Assembly (NCBI RefSeq): GCF_007829835.1
Contig: NZ_VIWP01000009.1
Coordinates: forward strand, 124,001-188,000
From: Neorhizobium alkalisoli
Lineage (GTDB): Bacteria; Pseudomonadota; Alphaproteobacteria; Rhizobiales; Rhizobiaceae
DNA length: 64,000 nt
Direction of reading: 5' to 3'
In this document: positions 43,216 through 53,400 of the stretch, in pieces
Layout of the letters: every line of letters begins with the position of its first letter
How positions within the stretch are numbered: position 1 is the first letter of the stretch
Notes under the pieces: generated by a model
The model's input: only the letters and a program-made list of their open reading frames with translations
Databases searched by the model: none
What the model was told of the DNA's origin: nothing
Program-made: the position numbers and the translations under genes

Positions 43216-44415
43216 CTACAGCCGCTCACGCATGACCCGCAGCCAGTTCTTGAGCGGAAGTGGCAGATATGTCCGCAGGCCAGGGCGAAGTCCGGACGGT
43301 ATCGCCCATGCATCCATATCGAGCATTGGCGATAGCTTCGGCCGCGTCATTGCGATCGAACGGATCACATCATTGTAGCGACCGGCCATTCGCTCGACGC
43401 CGTAGCGTTTGGGAACGACGCCTCGAGCCTCAATCGACATACGCGCCAGGAGGTCCCGGTCGTCATGAAGGCGAGCAAGCGCGCTTGCCGCGGCGGTGTA
43501 ATTGCCGACGGGAAACAGGAACCCGGTGATTTCGTGGTCGACGACCGTATCGGTAACGGCTCTGATATGGGAAACAACCGGAACGCACCCTGCGGCCATT
43601 GCCTCGATCAAGGTCATGGGCAACCCTTCGTAACGCGACGGCATGATCAGTGCGTCATGCTCGGCCATGATCGCCGGAATTCGTTCCGGCGATACGGAAC
43701 CGAGATATGTCACCCGATTCCAATGGGCAGTGAGCCGTCGTTTCAGCTTTTCTATGTCGGGACCGCTTCCGGCAACCGTCAGCGTCACCGTTTCAGGGAG
43801 AGCATCAAGAATTTCCCTAAGCCACAGCACGCCCTTCGACGCGTCTTCCACCCGGCCCACGAAAAGGGCTCGCAGCTTCGGCTCGTCTCGTTTACGGCCA
43901 CGATCGTTCACCGAAAATGCGTTCGTGTTCACCGAATTCTCGATGACGTGGGTATGATCCGGCGAGAAGCCATATCCTTCGACCAGGTCGACACGGCAGC
44001 GCTCAGACACGCCGATAGTGGCGTGGGCATAGTCACGGATCGATCTTGCTGCAGCGTAGGTTCCCGGGGTGATATTGTGAACGACGACAATGCGCAGGAT
44101 ATGTTCGGGCAGATAGCGCGCTATGTTCGTCTGCATCCGGTCACCCAGGACATTGATGAAGACGCCATCAAAACCGCCGTATCCGATTGCATCTGCCATT
44201 CTCTGGGCGCAGCCGCGTTCCGTCAGCGAGCCCGGTATCTTCAGCAGATGCCCAAACGAGATTTCCTGCTGCATGGCAGCGGGAAGCTCGTAACCGTCCC
44301 TGCAAATGCCGAACCACCGGACATCGATCCCATATTCCGCAAGGCCGGTATGCAGGCTTTTGAAAACCGAGTAGGTGCCGCCGACATGGGGAAGGACAAA
44401 ATAGGCGAGCTTCAT
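43216..44415 (-). CDS. GT4 glycosyltransferase
   Basis: The 399-residue enzyme has the GT4 landmarks VVVHNITPGTY, ALFVGRVEDASKGVLWL and SRYEGLPMTLIEAMAAGCVPVV with E-x7-E. It precedes the DUF4038 lipoprotein gene in a two-gene operon and is divergent from the pyruvyltransferase gene. It probably adds one sugar of the repeat unit; donor and linkage unknown. Confidence 0.85.
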   Translation of the reverse strand: MKLAYFVLPHVGGTYSVFKSLHTGLAEYGIDVRWFGICRDGYELPAAMQQEISFGHLLKIPGSLTERGCAQRMADAIGYGGFDGVFINVLGDRMQTNIARYLPEHILRIVVVHNITPGTYAAARSIRDYAHATIGVSERCRVDLVEGYGFSPDHTHVIENSVNTNAFSVNDRGRKRDEPKLRALFVGRVEDASKGVLWLREILDALPETVTLTVAGSGPDIEKLKRRLTAHWNRVTYLGSVSPERIPAIMAEHDALIMPSRYEGLPMTLIEAMAAGCVPVVSHIRAVTDTVVDHEITGFLFPVGNYTAAASALARLHDDRDLLARMSIEARGVVPKRYGVERMAGRYNDVIRSIAMTRPKLSPMLDMDAWAIPSGLRPGLRTYLPLPLKNWLRVMRERL

Positions 44416-44657
44416 TGTTCAAAACCTCTCCCGGCGCGAACGCGCTTGTTCGGATTCATGTTCTGGATATTAAGGGCCGGGCCATCGGGCGATAGTCGAG
44501 CGCTGGGTGAGCCACCTGCATCCTTCGGGGGGATGACACCTGAGGCCGACTAGCCATTTGGGTTAGAGCTTCCGTCGAATGGCGCTGTGGCCGGTTCCGG
44601 CCCGTTTGATATCAGTTACGCGGTGCGGTCGGCACAGCCTCGGGCCACGGTAATCAG
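44416..44657. promoter_or_regulatory. Divergent promoter region
   Basis: These 242 bp separate the minus-strand GT4 operon from the plus-strand pyruvyltransferase gene and should contain both promoters. No operator-like repeat was recognised. Confidence 0.4.
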
Positions 44658-45866
44658 ATGAAAATCAGTCTGCTTGGACAATTCGGTTCCGGCAATTCCG
44701 GCAATGACGGCTCGCTTGAAGCCATGCTGATATATCTGCGAAGATTGCAGCCCGATGCGGAACTCGTGTGTATCTGCTCCAATCCCGCACTGATCGCGAC
44801 GCGCTACAAGATACGAACCATGAGCGTTGGAGGCCCACCGCTTTCGTCGCGCTGGGCCAGAACGGTGGACAGGATTCTTCTCAAGCTGCCACGCCGTCTC
44901 GCATTGTTCTTCATTGCCGCCATGCAGCTCAACAGTTTCGACGTGATGATCATTCCTGGGACCGGCATTCTCGACGACTTTCAGGAACGGGCATTCGGCT
45001 GGCCTTTCGTCATCTTCTGCTGGTGCCTTGTGGCGCGATTATGCGGGACGAGGATCGCCTTCGTCAGCATTGGTGCCGGCCCCATTAAAGGCCGGCTGAG
45101 CCGCTGGTTTCTGCGCTCCGCGGCGAAAATGGCTTCGTACCGGTCCTACCGGGACGACTACTCGCTGGATTTCATGCGAAAGCTCGGCATAGACGTTTCG
45201 AAAGATCGTCGGTATCCGGACATCGCGTTTTCTCTTCCAACGCCCTACCCCGAAAAAGACCAGCACGTGGCCAACGGATTGTCCGTCGCCGTAGGCATCA
45301 TGAATTATCGGGGGTGGCGTGCGAACGATCCGCAATCGGAAGCGATTTATCAGGAATACCTCGGAAAAATCTCCACCTTCGTCTGCTGGCTCGTGAGAAA
45401 AGGATTTCGGGTCAGGCTTGCCATGGGAGACACGACCGATCGCAGCGCGATGGACGACGTCAGCCTGCGGCTTGCGAAAACACTCGGTGCCGAAGATTTG
45501 TCACGCGTCGAAATTGGCTTGGCGGGGTCGTTGCACGACATCATGACCCTGATGAGCACCGTCGATATCGCCATCGTTTCGCGGTATCACAATCTGGTCT
45601 GCTCGCTGAAACTGGACCGGCCGACCATATCGCTTGGCTATGCCCGGAAAAACGACGATCTCATGCGGGATTTCAACCAGGAGCGATACTGTTTCCACAT
45701 CGAAACATTCTCGGTCGATGCGCTCAAGACAACGTTTGATGAATTGCTCGACAACCGCATCGCGATCCAGCCGCAGATCAGACAGGTAAACGAAGACTGG
45801 AAAAATCAGCTCCTCGAACAGCAGCTGCTTCTGCGTGAACGCCTGCTTACCAGGAAATATCTCTAA
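44658..45866 (+). CDS. Polysaccharide pyruvyltransferase family protein
   Basis: The 402-residue protein starts MKISLLGQFGSGNSGNDGSLEAM, has an FVSIGAGPI segment and the late VSRYHNLVCSLKL histidine motif typical of PF04230. Family members add a pyruvate ketal from phosphoenolpyruvate to sugars, giving acidic polymers, as in rhizobial succinoglycan. It is followed by the flippase-like and GT2 genes on the same strand. Some members have other roles, so activity is probable, not certain. Confidence 0.85.
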   Translation: MKISLLGQFGSGNSGNDGSLEAMLIYLRRLQPDAELVCICSNPALIATRYKIRTMSVGGPPLSSRWARTVDRILLKLPRRLALFFIAAMQLNSFDVMIIPGTGILDDFQERAFGWPFVIFCWCLVARLCGTRIAFVSIGAGPIKGRLSRWFLRSAAKMASYRSYRDDYSLDFMRKLGIDVSKDRRYPDIAFSLPTPYPEKDQHVANGLSVAVGIMNYRGWRANDPQSEAIYQEYLGKISTFVCWLVRKGFRVRLAMGDTTDRSAMDDVSLRLAKTLGAEDLSRVEIGLAGSLHDIMTLMSTVDIAIVSRYHNLVCSLKLDRPTISLGYARKNDDLMRDFNQERYCFHIETFSVDALKTTFDELLDNRIAIQPQIRQVNEDWKNQLLEQQLLLRERLLTRKYL

Positions 45867-45989
45867 AATATGCGTGCCGCGGCGCGATCGGGGTTTGGCG
45901 TATCCACTCCCTACCAGCTCCAAAGCCTCGCAAATACCCAACCGAACGATAGTGGGTAGCCTCTTGGCAACCGGACTTTGGAGCACCGC

Positions 45990-47474
45990 ATGACCACTCC
46001 TCGCCGCGCCTTCGTCATGTCATCGATTGAGCAGTATCTGGCCTTGATCATCAATGTCACAGTGGTCGCGACAATGGCAAGGCTGCTGACCCCGGATGCG
46101 ATAGGGCATGCGGTGACTGGTATTGGACTGGGGGCGATCGCGCTCTCGCTCAGGGAGTTCGTAACCCCCGAATTCCTGATATCGAAAAGAGAGATCGATC
46201 GCTGTGATCTGCGAACATCCTTCACGCTTCTATTTCTGATAACCGCTCTGATCGCTGCGGGACTTGCCGCGCTTTCGCCAAGAATTGCGACATTCTATGG
46301 TTCACCCGAACTTCCACTGTTTCTGTTTCTCGTCATGCTGTCGGCCTTCGCCGAAGTCATTTCGCTGCCGATCGTCGCGATCCTCAGGCGCAATATGGCG
46401 TTTGGCGTGCTTGCCAATATCCGGACTGCCGCCTTACTGATCTCGGCGCTGGTTACGATCAGCCTTGGAATGCTCGGCTTCGGTTATGTCAGCTATGGAT
46501 GGGGCATGCTCACAAGCGCCGTGACGGTCACGATCCTGACTATTCTCTTCACGCCTTTCTCCTTCTCATCGATGTGCAAGCCGAGCCTTGTTTCATGGAG
46601 GGCAGTATACGAATTCGGACGTTTCAAGGGCGCATCCCAGGCAATCGACCGGATCTACGAAAACGTTCCGCAGCTCATTCTCGGCAAGGTCATATCGATG
46701 ACGTCCGTTGGGCTTTACAACCGGGCCAATACGGTCTGCGGTATTCCCGACCGGATCATCATGTCGGCATTTTATGCGATGGCTTTCCCGGCGCTTGCGG
46801 CCAGCGTTCGGGAAGGAAAGGATATCAAGCGGGCATATCTAAACACGGTGAGCTACCTGTCGGTGCTCTATATGCCGGGCGTACTGATGATCGCGGTGAC
46901 CGCCGACCGCATCGTCCATCTGGTCCTGGGATCTCAATGGGAAGAGGCAATTCTTCTGGTGCGGCTGATGGCACTGGCGGCAGTCTTCTGGTTTGCTGTG
47001 ATCGTCACCAATCCGCTTCTGCTCGCATTGCAGCAAAATCGCGACGCCTTCCTGTCGAGCCTTCTGTCTCGTAGCGTCGCAGGCGTGGCACTTTGCACGG
47101 CAAGCACATATGGCGTTTTGGCAATGGCACTCAGCCAGTTCATCTCCCTGCCGCTGCAGATGCTGATCGCCATATATTTTGCCAGGAAACATCTGAATTT
47201 CACCATCGCCGAATTCCTATCTGCCGTTTACCCCAGCCTTGTCGTGACGCTGTTTGCGCTGGCCGGTCCCACGGTGCTGCTGATCTCGGACGTGGAGGAT
47301 ATGAACATGAGCCCGCTTGAGTTCGGCCTTGCGCTCCTATGTGCGGGCTGGGGGTGGCTGATTGGCCTCGTCGTCACGAAGCATCCCTTCCTGACGGAGA
47401 TCCACCTTATCGTGCAATTCATGAAGGGTGCGTCCGGCAGGCTGCGCCGACATTTCATGGCGGCTGGAGCCTGA
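45990..47474 (+). CDS. Wzx-type polysaccharide flippase
   Basis: The 494-residue protein has about 12-14 membrane helices in the MOP/polysaccharide-transporter pattern (SSIEQYLALIINVTVVATMARLLTP at the start, GFGYVSYGWGM, and ILGKVISMTSVGLYNRANTV in two parts). It should flip lipid-linked repeat units across the inner membrane. ATG 45990 has GGAG at proper spacing; ATG 45978 does not. The GT2 gene follows after 4 bases. Confidence 0.85.
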   Translation: MTTPRRAFVMSSIEQYLALIINVTVVATMARLLTPDAIGHAVTGIGLGAIALSLREFVTPEFLISKREIDRCDLRTSFTLLFLITALIAAGLAALSPRIATFYGSPELPLFLFLVMLSAFAEVISLPIVAILRRNMAFGVLANIRTAALLISALVTISLGMLGFGYVSYGWGMLTSAVTVTILTILFTPFSFSSMCKPSLVSWRAVYEFGRFKGASQAIDRIYENVPQLILGKVISMTSVGLYNRANTVCGIPDRIIMSAFYAMAFPALAASVREGKDIKRAYLNTVSYLSVLYMPGVLMIAVTADRIVHLVLGSQWEEAILLVRLMALAAVFWFAVIVTNPLLLALQQNRDAFLSSLLSRSVAGVALCTASTYGVLAMALSQFISLPLQMLIAIYFARKHLNFTIAEFLSAVYPSLVVTLFALAGPTVLLISDVEDMNMSPLEFGLALLCAGWGWLIGLVVTKHPFLTEIHLIVQFMKGASGRLRRHFMAAGA

Positions 47475-47478
47475 AGCA

Positions 47479-48468
47479 ATGGCAAGTGTCGATGTCGTGG
47501 TGCCGAACTACAATTATGGCCGATACCTCAGGGCATGCGTCGAAAGCATACTGGAGCAGGAAGCGGTCACCATACGAGTCCTGATCATCGACAATGCCTC
47601 AAGCGACGACAGCGCCGAAATCGCCCGATCGCTTAGCCGTGACCCCAGGGTGGAACTTGTCCTACGCAGCGAGAACCTGGGCACACATGCCTCTTTTAAC
47701 GAGGGTATCGATTGGGCCAAAGCCGACTATTTTCTCCTGATGTTTTCAGACGACTTCCTCGTTCCCGGTGCCCTGAAACGAGCGACCGATGCCATGGAGG
47801 CAGACAGATCCATCGCCTTTACCTATGGCCGTGACGTACCGGTAAAGGGCAATGCGCCGATCCCAACCGTTGCGCAGCAACCGGATCCGCCACCGCTTCG
47901 CCTCCATCGGAGCCGGGACTTCATCAAACGGTTCTGCCGGCTCGGAGTATTCCAGATCCCTGGGCCATCCATCGTAGTCAGGACGAGCGTGCAGAAACGG
48001 GTCGGCCACTACCGCACCGCATTGCCTCACAGCGACGATTACGAGGTATGGCTTCGGCTGGCAATGCACGGACCGATCGGCGAACTCGACTGCATCCAGG
48101 CCGGCATCCGCTCGCACGACGCCAACCGCTCAACCGAACTCTGGGCGCACCAGATACAGCATATCCTGCACACGGCGGCTGCAGTCCAGAGCTTCTTTGA
48201 TCATGAAGGCGGGGAGATGAAAGGAAGCGGCGCCTTGCGACGCCTTGCGCGCCGGGGCATAGCCAATCGCGCCTATTGGTCTGGCATTTCGCATCTCCTG
48301 CGCCGCAACCGCGAAGCCATCGATCTGTTCAAGCTCGCCTTCAGGCTTTCACCGCTCAGCGCGCTGATACCACCCGTAGCGTATCTGGCCAACAGGCCGG
48401 ATACGCTTCGCAGGATCGCCACATTCTTCGCACGTCGCCTGACGCTGCCGACACGGCGTATGCGCTAA
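47479..48468 (+). CDS. GT2 glycosyltransferase
   Basis: The 329-residue GT-A enzyme has VDVVVPNYNYGRYLRACVESI, IIDNASSDDSAEIA and the metal-binding LMFSDDFLVPGAL, then an HSDDYEVWLRLA segment. These are standard for inverting GT2 enzymes of polysaccharide loci. It starts 4 bases after the flippase stop, so the two are coupled. Confidence 0.85.
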   Translation: MASVDVVVPNYNYGRYLRACVESILEQEAVTIRVLIIDNASSDDSAEIARSLSRDPRVELVLRSENLGTHASFNEGIDWAKADYFLLMFSDDFLVPGALKRATDAMEADRSIAFTYGRDVPVKGNAPIPTVAQQPDPPPLRLHRSRDFIKRFCRLGVFQIPGPSIVVRTSVQKRVGHYRTALPHSDDYEVWLRLAMHGPIGELDCIQAGIRSHDANRSTELWAHQIQHILHTAAAVQSFFDHEGGEMKGSGALRRLARRGIANRAYWSGISHLLRRNREAIDLFKLAFRLSPLSALIPPVAYLANRPDTLRRIATFFARRLTLPTRRMR

Positions 48469-48494
48469 TCCGCCGCCACTCTCCCTTCCAGCTC

Positions 48495-50321
48495 TCATTC
48501 GACAGTAACGGACTTTGCGAGATTGCGCGGCTGGTCCACGTCCATTCCCATGATGACGGCGGTGTGATAGGCCAGCATCTGAACAGGCAGCGCAAAGATC
48601 ATCGGCGCGATGATTTCATCGACATTCGGAAGCACGATCTGCGCGGCGGGTATGATCGGGGATGCTTTAGCGCCGGCCTCGTCCGTGATGAGAATTATAC
48701 GGCCACCGCGGGCGGCAGCTTCCTGCATGTTCGAAACCGTCTTATCGAAGAACTGGTCGTGGGGCGCAATCACGATGACCGGCATATGTTCGTCGATCAG
48801 GGCGATCGGCCCGTGCTTCAGTTCGCCGGCGGCATAACCTTCGGCATGGATATAGGAAATTTCCTTGAGTTTCAGCGCCCCTTCCATGGCCAACGGGTAG
48901 CTCGTGCCGCGACCGATATACAAAACGCTCTTGCAGCCCGTGAGCTGACGGGCAAGCGCGAAAGTCTGTGCCTGGATGTCGTTGAGAACCGCGCTCATGA
49001 TCCTGGGTATTTCGGCAAGGTGACCGACCAGCGCCCGCTCTTGAAACGCGTCGATCGTTCCCCTTGCCTTGCCTGCCGCAATTGCCAGACATGCCAGAAC
49101 TGTAAGCTGGCAGGTGAAAGCCTTGGTCGAGGCCACGCCGATTTCCGGCCCGGCAAGGATCGGAAAGACCGTATCCGCCGCGCGGGCGATCGTGGAATCG
49201 GTGACGTTGACGATGGCTCCGATCTTCAATCCCCTCTGCCTGCAATAGTTCAGCGAGGCCAAGGTATCGGCCGTCTCTCCCGACTGGGAGATGAAGAACG
49301 CGGCCTGCTTCCTTGACATGGGAATCTGCCGATAGCGGAATTCGGAAGCGACGTCGATTTCCACGGGAAGACCCGCATACTGTTCGAACCAGTACCGGCC
49401 GATCGAACCTGCCAGGAAGGCTGTGCCGCAGGCGGAGATGGCAAGGCCGGCGACGTCGCCGAAGTCGATTGCGGAGTTGCCGGTCCTGACGGTGCCGGAC
49501 GCGAAATCGATGTAGCGATCAAGCACGTGCGAAATTGCTTCCGGCTGCTCGGAGATTTCCTTTTCCATAAAATGGCGGTGGTTGCCCTTGTCGATGAGCG
49601 AGACACCCGCCTGAGCGACCTGCCTCGGCCTGTCGACCGGCGTTCCTGCCCTATCGAATATGGCAACTCCGTCGCGGGAAATGACGGCGCAATCGCCATC
49701 GTCGAGATAGGTGATCTTGTCGGTAAACGGCGCAAGGGCAATCGCATCCGATCCGAAGAACATCTCGCCCTTGCCATGCCCCACCGCCAGCGGCGGGCCG
49801 GACCGCGCCGCCATCATCGTACCAGGATGATCCTTCAGCATGATCGCGAGTGCATAGGCACCCTTCAGCCGCCCCACCAGCTTCAGCATTGCCGCCTTGG
49901 GCTCAAGCCCCTCTTCCCGATAGCGCGCCATCAGATGAGCAACGACTTCCGTATCGGTCTGCGTCTCGAAACATGCGCCATCCGCCACCAGATCGCGGCG
50001 CAACTCGGAAAAATTTTCAATGATACCGTTGTGAACGATGCTGATGGCTCCCACGAAGTGCGGATGCGCATTGGTCTCGTTCGGAACGCCGTGAGTCGCC
50101 CAGCGTGTATGCCCCATGCCCGTCGTCCCCTTCAGCGGCGAGGCATCGAGACAGTGCTCGAGGTTGCAGATCTTGCCTGCGGCACGCCGCCGGTCCATGA
50201 CACCCTCATGGATGGTGGCAATGCCTGCCGAATCGTAACCTCGGTATTCCAGGCGCTTCAAGGCATCCAGAAGCCGGCCGGCCACCGGTTCGGTTCCGAC
50301 AATTCCCACGATTCCACACAT
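48495..50321 (-). CDS. glmS: Glutamine-fructose-6-phosphate aminotransferase
   Basis: The 608-residue enzyme has the N-terminal glutaminase nucleophile Cys2 (MCGIVGIVG), the GYDSAGIA and HTRWATHG motifs, two SIS domains (SQSGETADTLASL, SYPLAMEGALKLKEISYIHAE in part) and the C-terminal DQPRNLAKSVTVE. It makes glucosamine-6-phosphate, the entry to UDP-GlcNAc. Rhizobia usually have a housekeeping glmS elsewhere, so this may be a dedicated copy (compare nodM), supplying amino sugars for the polymer. Confidence 0.93.
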   Translation of the reverse strand: MCGIVGIVGTEPVAGRLLDALKRLEYRGYDSAGIATIHEGVMDRRRAAGKICNLEHCLDASPLKGTTGMGHTRWATHGVPNETNAHPHFVGAISIVHNGIIENFSELRRDLVADGACFETQTDTEVVAHLMARYREEGLEPKAAMLKLVGRLKGAYALAIMLKDHPGTMMAARSGPPLAVGHGKGEMFFGSDAIALAPFTDKITYLDDGDCAVISRDGVAIFDRAGTPVDRPRQVAQAGVSLIDKGNHRHFMEKEISEQPEAISHVLDRYIDFASGTVRTGNSAIDFGDVAGLAISACGTAFLAGSIGRYWFEQYAGLPVEIDVASEFRYRQIPMSRKQAAFFISQSGETADTLASLNYCRQRGLKIGAIVNVTDSTIARAADTVFPILAGPEIGVASTKAFTCQLTVLACLAIAAGKARGTIDAFQERALVGHLAEIPRIMSAVLNDIQAQTFALARQLTGCKSVLYIGRGTSYPLAMEGALKLKEISYIHAEGYAAGELKHGPIALIDEHMPVIVIAPHDQFFDKTVSNMQEAAARGGRIILITDEAGAKASPIIPAAQIVLPNVDEIIAPMIFALPVQMLAYHTAVIMGMDVDQPRNLAKSVTVE

Positions 50322-50464
50322 TCAGCGCCCCCCAGACAACCCATACCGCAAGGATCGGTATTGTAACGATGGGCCTGGCAAAGCCTATTTGCACCTTCGT
50401 TCCGGTTGTCGGGGTCACTAGTTCTTTTGAGGTACTGCCGTATGGATGCGCCGAAGAAAGAGCG

Positions 50465-53400
50465 CTATTTCTCGGCCGCGGCGACAAGTCGGAGCAGCAT
50501 CGACAAGGAACTGGATCCTGTGCGGCGCATGATGGATGCCCGATGGTTTTCCACGGTGCGCTGACTGAGCTTCATTTCGGCCGCTATGATCTTGTTCGGC
50601 TCACCGGCAACGATCCGCTCGAGAATCTGGCTCTGCCTTCGGGTCAGCTGGCCAAGCTTCGCTCGCGCTGCTTCGCGTTGTTCGGACTGTTCGTTGTGGT
50701 TTCTCGATAGCTCGAATGCTCTTTCCACGCTCGTATGAATTTCTTCGGCGGAAAACGGCTTTTCGATAAAGTCCACAGCCCCACGCTTCATGGCCTCGAC
50801 GGCCATGGCAACATCGCTGTGGCCGGTAATGACGATGATCGGATACGCATCGCCGCGTTCTCTCAGAACGCGCAACAATTCGAGACCGTTCATGCCCGGC
50901 AGGTATGCGTCTATAAGCAAGCAGCTCCGCCGCTCGGAACTGTATCGTGAGAGATAATCTTCTGCCGAGATATAGGACGCGACGGACCAGCCGGTACCAT
51001 TGAACAAGGTTTGAACGTTGTCCCTCACGCCTTTGTCGTCGTCGATGATTTCAATAAGGCGCCCGGAGTCCGGGTCAGCTTTTATAGCAGGCTCAACCTT
51101 CCGGATTTCCGTCTCCTGCCGATAGCCCAGCAGGTCGTGAATGGCGCCGATGACCTCACGAAGCTTGGCAGGCTTATTGATGTGAGGGATCTTTTTCTGC
51201 GCGTATTTTCGCAGCGCGTTGCTTGAGATGTCTCCCGTCAGAATGAGCGCCGGTATCTGCCGCCCGACGATGCCGCGAATTTCCTCGATTGTCTCAAGTC
51301 CACTCAACCCCTGCGACAGATTGTAGTCCGCAAGGATAACGTCGGGCACAAAATTCGCGTCACGAATGATCTCAATCGCTCCCACGGCACTTCCCGTAGC
51401 GACGACGATATGGCCGATCTGCTCAAGCCCGATCCTGAGGAGCTCTCGCATCCCGTCTTCGTCTTCGATGACCAGTATGGAAGCGGCAGGTACGTCGTTG
51501 CTATTGTCGACCTGTCGGCTGGGTGCCGGAACCGTGACCAGAGCTTCGCCGGCAACCGCGCGTTCGATATCGATCGAGAATACCGATCCTTTTCTTGCTT
51601 GCGAACGGACCGATACGTTGAGGTCGAGCAGGTCGCTGAGCCGCTTCACGATCGATAGACCCAGCCCAAGCCCTTGTCCGCCGCTTCCCGGCGGCACATC
51701 CAGCCGGTGATACTCTTTGAAGACGTCAGCGATCTGGTTCTCGGGAATGCCTATGCCCGTATCCCAGACCTCGATCCGGAGCTTGCCGCCACGACGCCGG
51801 CATCCCAGGAGGATTTTTCCGGTGGGCGTATATTTGAGCGCATTTGAAAGGAGATTGCGAACGATCTGCTCGAGAAGTCGCGGATCGGTGTGGACCGCCA
51901 GACCGGAACGGAGCACGCGCAGATCAAGCCCCTTGGCGCTCGCCTGATAGGAGAACTCCTCCAGCAGCCGCACGAGGATAGCGTCGATGGAAAAGCTTTC
52001 CGACTTTACCTGCACCATCCCCGCCTCGATCTGATTGATGTCGAGCACGGTGTTGAGGATGCCCGACATGGAAGCGAGTGTTTCTCCCATTCGCTTGACA
52101 AATATGCGCGATTGACCGTCTTCGACACTTTTCTCCAGCAATCCCTGCAGAAGCTTCAGCGTCTGCAGCGGTTGACGCAGATCGTGGCTTGCGGCGGCCA
52201 GGAAATGCGACTTGGCTTCGGTAGCGTGCTCGGCGGACTTCTTGGCAGTCTCCCGGTCTTCCGAAATCTGCCTTTGAGCGCTCATGTCAATAAAGGTTAT
52301 GACGACCCCTTCGGTACTCCCCTGCTCCGTCCGGAACGGCTTGATCCGGCGAATGTACCAGCGCCCGTCCCGGGCAGCGACTTCCTTGTCGATCAGATCT
52401 CCCATCTTGAGCGCCGCGACCGCGTCTGACCGCAGATCGGGGTCAACCATCAGCATGCTGAGATCCGAAAACGGCCTGCCGACATCCGAAGGAATGACAT
52501 TGAAAAGCAAACGGGTGGCAGGTGTGAAGAAGCGGATATTGAGCGCCCGATCCAGAAACAGCGTGGGCACGTCCGTGCTGTAGAGAACGTTTTCCAGATC
52601 GTTGGAAATCGCTCTTTGGCGCTCCAAGGTCTCATGGAGCTGATTGTTGAGGGCGGTCAGCTCCTCATTGAGCGACTGCAGTTCTTCCTTGGATGTGACG
52701 AGCTCTTCATTCGTCGACTGATATTCTTCGTTGAGCGACAGGGCTTCGGCGGTGATTATCTTTTGCTCTTCGCTGGCGATCTCCAGATTGCGTATGGCGC
52801 CCTCCAACTCAGCGCGTGTCTCGTCAAGCTCATGCTCGAGCTCGGATACGCGCGTGACTTCGGGATGGCTTCCGCGCGGCCGCGCTATTTTGCGGCCCGC
52901 GGCGGTTTCCTCCACGAAGCAGATCAGGAAAAGCTCTTCCCCCTGGTTGGAAAGCAACTCCACATGGATGCCGAACTGAAGCTTGGCGCCATTGATATCG
53001 GCTTTTGCACCGTTGACGACAAACGTCTTCTGGTCCTGACCGGCGCGAAAGATTGCCGACCTGATCTTGTTGCGAAGCGACTTCGGAATGATAGCGAAAA
53101 GATCGAGCGAGGCAGGACCAGGAGCGATCTGCAGAAACTTCTCCGTCGGCCCGATCGAATAGAGATATTCGTACCGGCGGTTGATGAGAATTGCGGCAGG
53201 CACATAGCGACCGAGCAGGGCGTGAGAGACAAGCTCGGACAGGATATTCTGCCTCGATGCCGCACCTACCCTGCTTGCCGTGTTCGGCAGCCTGACGGCG
53301 TCGCCAGAGGCCAGATTGAACCGGAACTCTGCCGATCCCCGATGCCCCACCCTGCGATAGACACGCTCGGATTTCGAGATGAGTTTGAACCGGTCGTCCA

